Below, piece after piece: positions 53,350 to 62,385 of a stretch of DNA of 64,000 nt. The number at the start of each line of letters is the position of its first letter. Positions within the stretch are counted from its first letter, which is position 1. Source of the stretch: Sulfurimonas gotlandica GD1 (GTDB lineage Bacteria > Campylobacterota > Campylobacteria > Campylobacterales > Sulfurimonadaceae); the NCBI RefSeq assembly GCF_000242915.1, contig NZ_AFRZ01000001.1:124001-188000 (forward strand). The letters are read 5' to 3'. The notes beneath the pieces were generated by a model. The model saw only the letters and a program-made list of their open reading frames with translations. It made no database searches and was not told the origin of the DNA. Both the position numbers and the translations under genes were made by a program.

Positions 53350-55410
53350 TTACAACCTTGAAATAAAATGATAAATGCTCTCGAAAATCTCTTCCTCTCC
53401 TGTTCCCAATATAATAGAATGATTATCTCTTGGTAAGAGAACTAATTTTTTTACTTTTGATTTTACACCTTTGTAAATAAACTGTGCACTTTTGGGATTA
53501 ACAATAGGATCATTATCTCCTTGTATAACAAGGATAGGGTCTTTGATTTGCGTGAGTATCGAATCTGCTTTAGTCATTAGTTTTTCCATTTGAGCTATGG
53601 AGTTTAATGGATGCTTTGAGTAACTAATATTTGGATTCTCACTTTTATTTTCTACCCATTCTACAATACCTTTTTCATTAAGACTGGATATCATTTCATT
53701 AAAGACATGTAGTGTCGGTACCACATAGCTAACATGCAGACTATTTAGTCTTAAAGCAGAATTTATGACGATAATGCCATCGACCTTATGAGTAGATGCA
53801 TGTAAAAGAGCTAGAAGTCCACCTGTAGCGAAACCTCCAATAAAGACTTTATCGCAAACCTGACTCATTGCAGTAATGGCAAGTTTAAAATCATACTCCC
53901 AATCCGAAGAAGCAATATGCTTTAAGGCAACTGGGTCTGTACCATGTCCTCTTAACCTTGGTAAATAAACATTTATACCTCTTGCAAAAAGGTACTGGGC
54001 TAATTGCCTTGCTTCCTCAGGAGTTGCCATATATCCATGCGAAAACACAAGTCCATGACTGTTGTTTTCATCGTACAACACTATAGGAGCAGATGTATTA
54101 TCCTCACTCGGAAGAGTTTTATGATATGAAATATACTCTTTTTCAAATGTCGTATACTCCTTTTCTCTTAAATAATAGAAATTATCACGTTCTAGTTCTT
54201 TTTGAGAAAATGCAGCATTCTTGTAGGCCATGTCAACAATATTTTTTTGCAATTTAATCTCATTTAGAATAACTTGCAAAGTATTTTTAACTCTTACCTT
54301 GTCAAAATCGTACTCTTTTTCTAGTAAATTTCTATCAAATAAATAATCTCCTTCACTATCTTCATATAATATATGTTGCAATTGAGCTAACTTTATTGAT
54401 GATAGAAAAGGGGCATATTTACTATCTAAAATTAGTGCAAACAGTTCATCCTTTAACTCTGAATGCATATTTAAATTTCTAATTTTTTCAAGTGATCTTG
54501 CATTTTTGTAAATCAATGTTTTAAGATAACTTGGACATACTTTAATAGTAGGCATTGTTACAAGAGAAAGTATAAAAATATGGTCAAAATTAATTTGTGT
54601 ATTATCGTAAACTTTTTTCATCACATCTGTTATAAGTACCTTTCTTTGCTTACCTATGTACTCATCCATTGCTTCATCATTTTCCAAAGCACCTTGATGT
54701 TCTTCAAGAAATTTATTTACATATTTACTTACACAAATCGGTTTTGCAAAATGCAGATGCATATTTGATTTCATTAAGAGATTTATCTCAATCTCAAGCT
54801 CTTCGAAAAAGTGAGTACCACGTACATTTAGGTACTTGTCTATCCATAACAAAAGTTTGTTTTCACCTGGGCGTATATGGTTATATGTAATAGACAAGGG
54901 CACAATTTGCACATGTGTATCATTATCTCTATTTTTAATTCTATCTCTTAATATTTCTGCTTTTAGTGCTAAAACTGCTGCGCCCGTATATATTGGCTTT
55001 ATTCCTGATTTTGTATTAATATAAAACTCACCATCATTAAAGGTGATAAGTTTATTTTTTATCATATTACCTTCAGGATAAATAATCCAATCTGCTTCTC
55101 CTGAGATTAAATCATTTAAAATAATACGATTTTTTATTTTATTTTTAATAGAAATAGTACCTGCTAATTCCATATACTTTCCAAGCCATCCAACAAATAC
55201 AGAGTCATCACCTAATGAACGTCCTACATGATCATATTCGCTAAAAAGTATATATGGAACTATAAATGTTTCAAAACGAGTAAAGTGATTCGATAGAATC
55301 AAAACTGAGCCTTTACTCGGAAGTTCCCCGCTATGTGTAATATTTACTCCTATTAATTTTTTTAAAATAAATATAATAAATTGAGATATTAATAGAACAA
55401 GTCTTATCAT
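53350..55410 (-). CDS. PlsC-like acyltransferase fused to an alpha/beta hydrolase that lacks its nucleophile
   Basis: 686 residues. Residues ~20-235 are a lysophospholipid acyltransferase domain: SNHFTRFE (HX4E in place of HX4D) and YPEGN (112-114 PEG). A linker of ~200 residues follows. Residues ~440-686 are an alpha/beta hydrolase: VFSHGYMATPEEARQL, LPRLRGHG, then the nucleophile elbow reads GGFATGG with alanine at 528, where GFSTGG is usual. The acid (D634 in GDNDPI) and histidine (H664 in RDNHSI) remain. So esterase activity is doubtful. It overlaps fadE by 4 bases and is the last gene of the beta-oxidation operon, pointing to lipid acyl-chain handling. Confidence 0.8.
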   Translation of the reverse strand: MIRLVLLISQFIIFILKKLIGVNITHSGELPSKGSVLILSNHFTRFETFIVPYILFSEYDHVGRSLGDDSVFVGWLGKYMELAGTISIKNKIKNRIILNDLISGEADWIIYPEGNMIKNKLITFNDGEFYINTKSGIKPIYTGAAVLALKAEILRDRIKNRDNDTHVQIVPLSITYNHIRPGENKLLLWIDKYLNVRGTHFFEELEIEINLLMKSNMHLHFAKPICVSKYVNKFLEEHQGALENDEAMDEYIGKQRKVLITDVMKKVYDNTQINFDHIFILSLVTMPTIKVCPSYLKTLIYKNARSLEKIRNLNMHSELKDELFALILDSKYAPFLSSIKLAQLQHILYEDSEGDYLFDRNLLEKEYDFDKVRVKNTLQVILNEIKLQKNIVDMAYKNAAFSQKELERDNFYYLREKEYTTFEKEYISYHKTLPSEDNTSAPIVLYDENNSHGLVFSHGYMATPEEARQLAQYLFARGINVYLPRLRGHGTDPVALKHIASSDWEYDFKLAITAMSQVCDKVFIGGFATGGLLALLHASTHKVDGIIVINSALRLNSLHVSYVVPTLHVFNEMISSLNEKGIVEWVENKSENPNISYSKHPLNSIAQMEKLMTKADSILTQIKDPILVIQGDNDPIVNPKSAQFIYKGVKSKVKKLVLLPRDNHSIILGTGEEEIFESIYHFISRL

Positions 55411-57572
55411 TTAGAGTATTCTTTTTGCGTGAATGAATCTACGGAAACAGCTATGTCTTGCATATATCTTGCTAAATCAATCAATGTTTTTTCAGCTTCA
55501 CTAAGAGCATCTGTTCCTAGTTTCTTCTCTTTGGCAAGTGCTTGTTGTGCATTTATCATCGCATTAGATGCATCTGATAATTCATTAATTCTACTGCTAT
55601 GATAGATGTTTGAGCAGACTCTCTCTCTCATGCCAGAGTCTGTAGTCATTTGCAGTGCTATATGCTCTAAATCTTTATCTTTAATAGTTTCACCCATTGG
55701 ATTTATCTTTGCTAAAAAGAGATTTATTTTAAATATCCAAGATAAAAGACCTTTTGATAGATTTGCATAGATTCCGATAAAGGATTCATCTATTTTATTA
55801 AATCCACTCTCCATAGCAACTCTAAGCAGTATCTCATCATCTTTTAATGAACCATCATGTTTAAAGCGTTTTAAAGTTGCACTCATCATGTACATCTGAG
55901 ATAAAATATCACCAAAACGTCCAGATATTGATTCTCTTCTTTTTAAACCAGGACCTAACAGACCTAGTGCTACATCACTCCAAAAAGCGAATTTTGCAGA
56001 TGCCCATGATAGTTTTTGCTCATAGCGTTTTGTTGTATCATTATCTATAGGGCGATGTAGATGTCCTCTTGTCAGTCCAAGAGCAAAAGCACGCATACTA
56101 TTTCTCGCTACATGAGTAATATGTGCAAAAAACAGTCTGTCGAAAGAATCAACATCTCCTTTTTCCAATGCTTCTATTTGAGCATAAGCATACGGATGGC
56201 ATCTGATTACTCCTTGACCAAACTGTATAAGTGAGCGGGTCATTATATTAGCGCCCTCCACTGTGATGCCGATTGGTGAGCCAAAGTATGCATGTGCCAA
56301 GAGATTTTTAGGACCTCTACTAATTGCAGCTCCACCTTGAATATCCATAGCATCTAATATATTTTTACGAAATATTTCTGTACTTTGATACTTCATGATT
56401 GCATTTGCAACAGCTGGTTTTGCTCCAGCATCTATAGCACCTAGGGTAAATGTTTTTGCTGAATCTAGCAAGTAAGTACTGGCAGCCAAGCGACCTATAA
56501 CTTCTGATACCCCTTCAAACTTTGATATTGATAGTCCAAACTGATAACGGGCTACACTGTAAGTACAAGCAACAAAAGTTGAAAGTTTACTGCCGCCAGT
56601 GCTAGTAGATGGGAGGGATATCCCACGACCGACTGAAAGAGACTCCATAAGCATCGCCCATCCCCTACCAATACCTTCTTTGCCACCAATAATATCATCA
56701 ATAGATATGACCACATCCACTCCAAAAAGAGGTGCATTTACAAATGGTACATTTAGCGGGTCATGACGTTTGCTTTGATCAATTCCTTCTTTTTTAGAGT
56801 CTACCAAGGCACATGTAATACCTAAGTCTTCACCCATGCCAAGGTGATTTTGTGGATCTTTTAGTTTAAATGCAAGCCCAATAACCGTAGCGATAGAGCC
56901 CAGTGTTATGTAGCGTTTTTCAAACTGCAGTCTAATCTTAAATATATCATCGCTATCTTTAAAGACTTCACCATATGACTTAATTGCTGCTGCATCGCTT
57001 CCGACATCTGGTTCAGTTAGTGCAAAACAAGGGATTTCTCTACCGTCTGCTAACCTTGGCAGATAGTGTTCTTTTTGTTCTTGCTTTCCATAATGAAGTA
57101 ACAACTCTGCCGGTCCAAGAGAATTTGGCACCATAACAGTAATTGCCAATACCTGAGAGTGTGATACAAGTTTTTCAATTACACAACTATGTCCATAAGC
57201 ACTAAAGCCCAAACCACCAAATTCTTTAGGGATTATCATTCCAAAAAATCGTTTTTCTTTTAAATATTCCCATACATTTTGTGGTAAATCTCTACTCTGA
57301 AACACTTCCCAATCATTTGTCATAGAACAGACTTCTTCCACCTGTATATCTATAAAAGCCTGTTCTTCCTCTGTTAGTTTTGGATATGGATATGAAAAAA
57401 TCTTTTGGAAATCAGGTTTGCCACTAAATAGCTCACCTTCTATCCAAACATCTCCTGCAGTTAATGCTGTCTTTTCTGTTTGTGAGATAGAAGGCAAAAG
57501 CCCTTTTGATTTAAGCATATTAAATAGTGGCTTTGTAAAATATTTTACTCGTGTATTTTTAAAGGAACTCAT
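55407..57572 (-). CDS. fadE: Acyl-CoA dehydrogenase, FadE-like
   Basis: First step of beta-oxidation: oxidises acyl-CoA to trans-2-enoyl-CoA with FAD. 721 residues, between normal acyl-CoA dehydrogenases (~380) and E. coli FadE (814). FAD/substrate marks include FALTEPDVGSDAAAIKSYG, the ITLGSIATVIGLAFKL stretch, VVISIDDIIGG, and the IGITVEGANIMTRSLIQFGQGVIRCHPY region with its FadE-type extension. The extra C-terminal ~240 residues are the FadE C-domain. It overlaps the FadB/J-like gene by 4 bases and the acyltransferase by 4. Confidence 0.88.
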   Translation of the reverse strand: MSSFKNTRVKYFTKPLFNMLKSKGLLPSISQTEKTALTAGDVWIEGELFSGKPDFQKIFSYPYPKLTEEEQAFIDIQVEEVCSMTNDWEVFQSRDLPQNVWEYLKEKRFFGMIIPKEFGGLGFSAYGHSCVIEKLVSHSQVLAITVMVPNSLGPAELLLHYGKQEQKEHYLPRLADGREIPCFALTEPDVGSDAAAIKSYGEVFKDSDDIFKIRLQFEKRYITLGSIATVIGLAFKLKDPQNHLGMGEDLGITCALVDSKKEGIDQSKRHDPLNVPFVNAPLFGVDVVISIDDIIGGKEGIGRGWAMLMESLSVGRGISLPSTSTGGSKLSTFVACTYSVARYQFGLSISKFEGVSEVIGRLAASTYLLDSAKTFTLGAIDAGAKPAVANAIMKYQSTEIFRKNILDAMDIQGGAAISRGPKNLLAHAYFGSPIGITVEGANIMTRSLIQFGQGVIRCHPYAYAQIEALEKGDVDSFDRLFFAHITHVARNSMRAFALGLTRGHLHRPIDNDTTKRYEQKLSWASAKFAFWSDVALGLLGPGLKRRESISGRFGDILSQMYMMSATLKRFKHDGSLKDDEILLRVAMESGFNKIDESFIGIYANLSKGLLSWIFKINLFLAKINPMGETIKDKDLEHIALQMTTDSGMRERVCSNIYHSSRINELSDASNAMINAQQALAKEKKLGTDALSEAEKTLIDLARYMQDIAVSVDSFTQKEYSK

Positions 57573-59686
57573 AACACATCTCCATAGAAAGAAATATTTT
57601 CTTTTTCCATATTTACTAAAAGTTGTGAAGGAGTAAATCTATCTCCATCTACAGTTTGTAATTCATTTAATTGTTTTAGAATCTGAGGAATACCTATCTC
57701 ATCTGCATAACGCATAAGCCCTCCGCGAAATGCTGGAAAACCTGTTCCCATCACCATAGCCATATCTAAGTATCTTGCATTATCAACTACATTTTCTTCT
57801 AAGCATCTACTTGCTTCATTAATCATAATCAATATAGCTCTATTTACAATAGCATCTTGATTCATTGTGCTATTCGCTTTTTTAAATGTAGAAATATCTT
57901 GATTTACGAAAGCCTCTTTAGAACTATAATCATAAAATCCTTTTTTTGTTTTCTTACCTAAGTACCCTTTTTCAACCATTTCGTTCATAAGTGAAGATGG
58001 TTTTATTCTATCTCCATAAGCATTATGTAAAATAACCGAAACATTAGCCCCAACATCTACTCCAACGGTATCAATAAGAGTAAAAGGACCCATAGGCATT
58101 CCGAAGTCCAAAAGTGCTTCGTCAATGTCTTGTAAGTCTTGACCTTCTTCAAACATCATCACCGCCTCTTGCAAATATGGTAAAAGTATTCTATTAACTA
58201 AAAATCCGGCAGAATCTTTGATTTTAATCGGTGTTTTACCAAGTTGTTTTGCGAGATGCACAACCGTAGCAAGAGTTTTATCATCCGTTTTTTCTCCGGC
58301 TATTATCTCTACTAAAGGCATCCTATCTACAGGATTAAAAAAGTGCATCCCTACAAAGCGATTTGGATATTTTAATCTTTTAGCTAAATTACTTATTGAT
58401 ATAGAAGAGGTGTTACTTGCCATAATACACTCAGATGCTACAACTTCTTCAAATTCAGCATATATTTTTTCTTTCAACGTTTCATCTTCACTGACTGCTT
58501 CTAGTAAAAAATCCATATTTTCAAAGCCACTGTACTCTTTTGTGAATGTAACCCTATCCATTTTCAGATCAATTTCTCTAGTAGTTATACGATTGCGTTT
58601 CATGATTGAATCATATATTTTTCGTATATTTTGAATAGTATTTGCAGCACTTTCATAACTTCTAACTTTTAAACGAACTTCAATATTTTGATGATTCATC
58701 GCCCAGGCAATACCACTTCCCATAACACCTGTGCCTACAACGGCTGAGTATTTTACTTCTTTTGGTTTTGACTTACTAAATGAATCATGTTTTAACTCTT
58801 CAGAGATTAAGAAAAGTTCTATAAGATTTTTACAAACAGGAGTAAGTGCTAATTGGACTTCTGCTTCTCTTTCTATATCTAAACCTTCTTCTAGCGGTTT
58901 TAAAAAACTATTTTGCATAACATCAATCACCATAAGCGGTGCAGGATAATGTCCGGCAGTTTTTTGCATAACCTTCTTTTTTGCAATTGCATCTATTATA
59001 TTTCTTGTAAAAGAGATATATTCATACCATTTGATGCCTTTTCGATTGGCTTTTATCTTTGCATCAAAATTATCTTCTACTATCTGTTTTATATATTCTT
59101 CTTTTTTAAAATCCAAATATCCGCTTGGAACACAAGCATCTACTAAACCAAGCTTTAGTGCTTTTTCTCCTCGAAGTTGTTTAGCTCCAAGTATGAGTTC
59201 CATGGCTTTTGCGTAGCCTAAAAGAGGGTAAAGTCTTTGTGTCCCGCCAAATCCTGGTATAAGACCAAGATTTACTTCAGGCAGACCCAAGCGTGTATGC
59301 TCATCTGATGTTGCTATGCGATAAGTACATGCAAGCGCCATCTCTAGTCCACCGCCTAAACACGCACCATCAATTATGGCAACTGTTGGAAATGGAAGAT
59401 TTTCCAGTTTATTAAAAAGATCTTGTCCCTGTTTAACGAAACTGTTTATCTGCTGCTCATTATTTGCAGTTTTTATCTCGTTAATATCTGCCCCGGCGAT
59501 AAAAATATCTTTTTTTGCACTTTGAATAAATAGTGCTTTAATCTCTGCATCTTGTGCTAATGTATTTAGCATCTCGTCTAGCTCAGACATAGATTCAATT
59601 GAGAAAACATTTGCACTGCTTCTTGGAGTATCAAAAATCAGCGTGCCGATTCCTAATTTATCTTTTTTATATTTAAAGTATTTCAT
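57569..59686 (-). CDS. fadJ: Enoyl-CoA hydratase / 3-hydroxyacyl-CoA dehydrogenase (FadB/FadJ-like)
   Basis: Multifunctional beta-oxidation protein of 705 residues. N-terminal hydratase: the oxyanion loop IDGACLGGGLEMALACTYRIA, and the second catalytic acid in GLPEVNLGLIPGFGGTQRL. C-terminal dehydrogenase: VVGTGVMGSGIAW (NAD loop), MHFFNPVDRMPLVEI (catalytic His), GTPFxxR-like closing half with MVMGTGFPAFRGGLMRYADEIG. Start is the ATG at 59686: GGAGG lies seven bases before it and it overlaps the thiolase stop (TAATG); an upstream in-frame ATG (59734) lies inside the thiolase gene. Whether FadB or FadJ is meant cannot be decided. Confidence 0.92.
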   Translation of the reverse strand: MKYFKYKKDKLGIGTLIFDTPRSSANVFSIESMSELDEMLNTLAQDAEIKALFIQSAKKDIFIAGADINEIKTANNEQQINSFVKQGQDLFNKLENLPFPTVAIIDGACLGGGLEMALACTYRIATSDEHTRLGLPEVNLGLIPGFGGTQRLYPLLGYAKAMELILGAKQLRGEKALKLGLVDACVPSGYLDFKKEEYIKQIVEDNFDAKIKANRKGIKWYEYISFTRNIIDAIAKKKVMQKTAGHYPAPLMVIDVMQNSFLKPLEEGLDIEREAEVQLALTPVCKNLIELFLISEELKHDSFSKSKPKEVKYSAVVGTGVMGSGIAWAMNHQNIEVRLKVRSYESAANTIQNIRKIYDSIMKRNRITTREIDLKMDRVTFTKEYSGFENMDFLLEAVSEDETLKEKIYAEFEEVVASECIMASNTSSISISNLAKRLKYPNRFVGMHFFNPVDRMPLVEIIAGEKTDDKTLATVVHLAKQLGKTPIKIKDSAGFLVNRILLPYLQEAVMMFEEGQDLQDIDEALLDFGMPMGPFTLIDTVGVDVGANVSVILHNAYGDRIKPSSLMNEMVEKGYLGKKTKKGFYDYSSKEAFVNQDISTFKKANSTMNQDAIVNRAILIMINEASRCLEENVVDNARYLDMAMVMGTGFPAFRGGLMRYADEIGIPQILKQLNELQTVDGDRFTPSQLLVNMEKENISFYGDVL

Positions 59687-60978
59687 TATTCTGCCTCCAG
59701 AAGTAAAGCTACACCTTGACCGCCACCAATACAAAGAGTCGCCAATCCTCTTTGCAGATTACGATTCTTAAGTTCATGTAAAAGTGTAATAACCAGCCTT
59801 GTTCCAGTCATTCCAACAGGATGTCCAAGTGCTATACTACCTCCGTTAACATTTAAAATATTTGGATTTATTGCTCCAATTGCTTTGTCTTCACCAAAAT
59901 GTGTTTTAGCAAAGGCTTTAGATGCAAATGCTTTTTGACAGGCGATAACCTGAGATGCGAAGGCTTCATTTATCTCAATCAAATCCATATCATTCATACT
60001 TAGTCCAGTTTTGGAAAAAAGATCATGCGTAGCAAAGACAGGGCCTAAACCCATTCGTTTTGGATCAAGTCCTTGATAACTGTATTCTGTAAGATAACCC
60101 AATGGTGTTAAACCTCGACTCTTGGCTTCACTCTCTGACATTAAAATAACAGCTGCTGCTGCATCTGTAACCTGCGATGAGTTGGCCGCCGTTACAGTTC
60201 CATTTTTTCTGTCAAAAAACGGTTTAAGACGAGATAGTTTTTCTAAAGATAGTCCCTCTCTAATTCCATCATCATAATCCAAATACTCAGCGTTAATCTC
60301 ATCATATACAATAGGTGTACTCTCTTGTGCAAATCTACCGCTATTTTTAGCTAGTAATGCTTTTTCATGACTTTGAAGAGAAAATTCATCCTGTTCTACT
60401 CTGCTGATGCCAAAATCTCTTACAAGTATTTCGGCAGTTGAACCCATCATAAGTCCACTAACCGGATCTGTAAGCCCAGACATTAGACCAATAATCGGTT
60501 TTAAATATGCTGGACGAAAGCCAAATATGGTTTTTGCCCTGTCAATATAAGTTTTTGATTTTGATAGTTGTACAAAGAGACCTGTCATATTTTTGTTAAA
60601 TATAAACGGAATGTTACTCATAGATTCCACACCACCACAGAGATAAATTTTACCCTCGTTGGCATGAATTTTAGCTGCAGCACTCGTGATAGATTGCATA
60701 CCTGAGGCGCAGTTTCTATTTACTGTCATAGCAGGAGTAGATTCTGGAAATCCAGCGCGTAGAGAAATTACTCTTGCAATGTTTGCAGCATGTATTGGCT
60801 GAGACACATTACCAATAATGACCTCATCTACTTCATCAAACCCTATTTTAGAGTTCATCATCAACTCTCTAATAAGCCTTGCACCAAGGGCATCTGCCTG
60901 CAAGTTTTTAAACTTCCCACCTGATTTTGCCATAGGTGTTCGAAGTCCAGATATTATTGCTATTCTTTCATTTTTCAT
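59686..60978 (-). CDS. fadI: Acetyl-CoA acyltransferase (3-ketoacyl-CoA thiolase, FadI/FadA-like)
   Basis: Last step of beta-oxidation: thiolytic cleavage of 3-ketoacyl-CoA to acetyl-CoA. The nucleophilic cysteine lies in MTVNRNCASGMQSI (about 90), the histidine in GGSIALGHPVGMTGTR and the acid/base cysteine in LCIGGGQG. 430 residues matches FadI-type thiolases, which pair with FadJ. It heads the four-gene operon; GGAG precedes the ATG. A fatty-acyl-CoA synthetase and electron-transfer flavoprotein genes are not in the window. Confidence 0.92.
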   Translation of the reverse strand: MKNERIAIISGLRTPMAKSGGKFKNLQADALGARLIRELMMNSKIGFDEVDEVIIGNVSQPIHAANIARVISLRAGFPESTPAMTVNRNCASGMQSITSAAAKIHANEGKIYLCGGVESMSNIPFIFNKNMTGLFVQLSKSKTYIDRAKTIFGFRPAYLKPIIGLMSGLTDPVSGLMMGSTAEILVRDFGISRVEQDEFSLQSHEKALLAKNSGRFAQESTPIVYDEINAEYLDYDDGIREGLSLEKLSRLKPFFDRKNGTVTAANSSQVTDAAAAVILMSESEAKSRGLTPLGYLTEYSYQGLDPKRMGLGPVFATHDLFSKTGLSMNDMDLIEINEAFASQVIACQKAFASKAFAKTHFGEDKAIGAINPNILNVNGGSIALGHPVGMTGTRLVITLLHELKNRNLQRGLATLCIGGGQGVALLLEAE

Positions 60979-61083
60979 TTGTTAACTCCAGATAATAGGA
61001 TGCTATAAAATGTTTGGTAGAAAATATTTTTTTTAACTATTTATAACTATAACTCCAATAGTATTAATATAAGCTTTTATAAT

Positions 61084-61100
61084 ATTGTTGAATTAACAAT
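61084..61100. promoter_or_regulatory. Inverted repeat in the fad/glpD-like divergent spacer
   Basis: ATTGTT-(5 bases)-AACAAT, a perfect 6-bp inverted repeat in the 197-base spacer between the beta-oxidation operon and the GlpD-like gene. It could be an operator for either side. In such A/T-rich DNA chance is a real alternative. The rest of the spacer is A/T-rich with the -10 box listed next. Confidence 0.3.
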
Positions 61101-61150
61101 GTGACTTACCTAATAATATAGTCCATTTTATCTTTTATATTTATCTTAGA

Positions 61151-61156
61151 TATAAT
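61151..61156 (+). promoter_or_regulatory. -10 element (TATAAT) of the GlpD-like gene
   Basis: TATAAT on the plus strand 19-24 bases before the ATG, with AAAGGAT as ribosome site. Confidence 0.5.
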
Positions 61157-61174
61157 CAATGTAAAGGATATTTT

Positions 61175-62272
61175 ATGCATATCAAATATGATGTTGTCAT
61201 TCTTGGTGCAGGAATCAACGGTATAGCAATTGCAAAAGCTTTGGCATTAGAGGAAAAGAAAGTTCTTGTAATAGAGAAAAACCATATTGCATCTGGTGCT
61301 TCGTCTCATTCATCAAGACTTATACATGGTGGACTTCGTTATCTTGAACACTTTGAATTTTCCCTTGTAAGAGAAGCTTTAAATGATCAACAATATCTTT
61401 TAGAAACCTATCCTGATTTAGTAAAACTCCGTCATTTTTATCTTCCCATCTACAAAAACTCAAAACGACCCGTATGGATGATTCGTCTTGGACTATGGCT
61501 TTACAGTTTTTTTGCAAAACATGAACATAAGGCAGTAGAAGTCAAAAAAAAAGATTTTTTAGATAAGTTCAAATCCATAAAAGAGAAGAACCTAAAAGCA
61601 GTCTTTAAATACTTCGACGGAAAAACAGATGATTATGCACTAACACAACAAATAGCTCAAGAAGCTAAAGTCCAAGGAGTAGAGATACTCGAAGAGACAG
61701 AACTAAAAACAGTTCTAATAGATGATGAAATAATTAAGATAGAGACAAGTGATGGATATGTTGAGACAAACCTGATTATCAATGCTACAGGCGCATGGAT
61801 AGATGAGATTAATGCGAAGTTTAATCTACCTTCATCTTACAGCATTGAAAAACTCAGCGGCATTCATCTTGTCATAGACAGAGTCCTCACTCCCGAACCG
61901 CTCATACTTGAGACTGCAAGTAAGCGTATCTTCTTTATCATCCCTGAGATTAACACTACGATTATAGGTACTACAGAGCGAAGTGAAGACTCAAACGTGG
62001 ATGATATAAAGATAGACGACGAGGATGTTGAGTATCTACTAAGAGAGAGTAACAGGTATCTAAAATCAGAATTAAATCGAGATGATATAAAAGAAGTATA
62101 TATAGGTACAAGACCAATCATCAAAAGTCATAAAGACCCTACTATGATGTCTAGAGAGTATAAACTAGACCTTCATCACATTGGTAAAAACAGAGTCATG
62201 CATGTATATGGAGGAAAGCTCACAACCTTCCCATCTTTAGCCAGACGAGCTGTTGAAATATTAATAAAATAG
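61175..62272 (+). CDS. Short GlpD-like FAD-dependent glycerol-3-phosphate dehydrogenase
   Basis: 365 residues. The FAD-binding N-terminus is clear (VVILGAGINGIAIAKALALEEKKVLVIEKN), followed by the GlpD hallmark SGASSHSSRLIHGGLRYLEHFEFSLVREAL, and the C-terminal ring LTTFPSLARRAVEIL. Full-length GlpD is about 500-550 residues with a C-terminal helical DAO_C domain; that domain is missing here. The remaining catalytic core could still oxidise glycerol-3-phosphate or a related substrate. It is divergent from the beta-oxidation operon. I leave the symbol blank because of the missing domain. Confidence 0.78.
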   Translation: MHIKYDVVILGAGINGIAIAKALALEEKKVLVIEKNHIASGASSHSSRLIHGGLRYLEHFEFSLVREALNDQQYLLETYPDLVKLRHFYLPIYKNSKRPVWMIRLGLWLYSFFAKHEHKAVEVKKKDFLDKFKSIKEKNLKAVFKYFDGKTDDYALTQQIAQEAKVQGVEILEETELKTVLIDDEIIKIETSDGYVETNLIINATGAWIDEINAKFNLPSSYSIEKLSGIHLVIDRVLTPEPLILETASKRIFFIIPEINTTIIGTTERSEDSNVDDIKIDDEDVEYLLRESNRYLKSELNRDDIKEVYIGTRPIIKSHKDPTMMSREYKLDLHHIGKNRVMHVYGGKLTTFPSLARRAVEILIK

Positions 62273-62352
62273 TAGATGCAATACAAATCAAGTATTTTAA
62301 CTTAACATAATTATTAGTTATTTTTACTAAGTATATTTTTTTCGATATAAGT

Positions 62353-62358
62353 TATACT
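62353..62358 (+). promoter_or_regulatory. -10 element (TATACT) of the second porin gene
   Basis: TATACT on the plus strand 28 bases before the ATG at 62386; GGGGAA is the ribosome site. Confidence 0.4.
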
Positions 62359-62385
62359 TTAATTAAATCACAACGGGGAAATACT

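Noticed and set aside
58218-58634. 138-codon reading frame antisense to the FadB/J-like gene
   Set aside because: Shadow of a conserved coding region, with no ribosome site.
59687-59734. Upstream ATG extending the FadB/J-like protein into the thiolase gene
   Set aside because: GGAGG and a TAATG overlap clearly mark the ATG at 59686, and the extra residues do not resemble the family.
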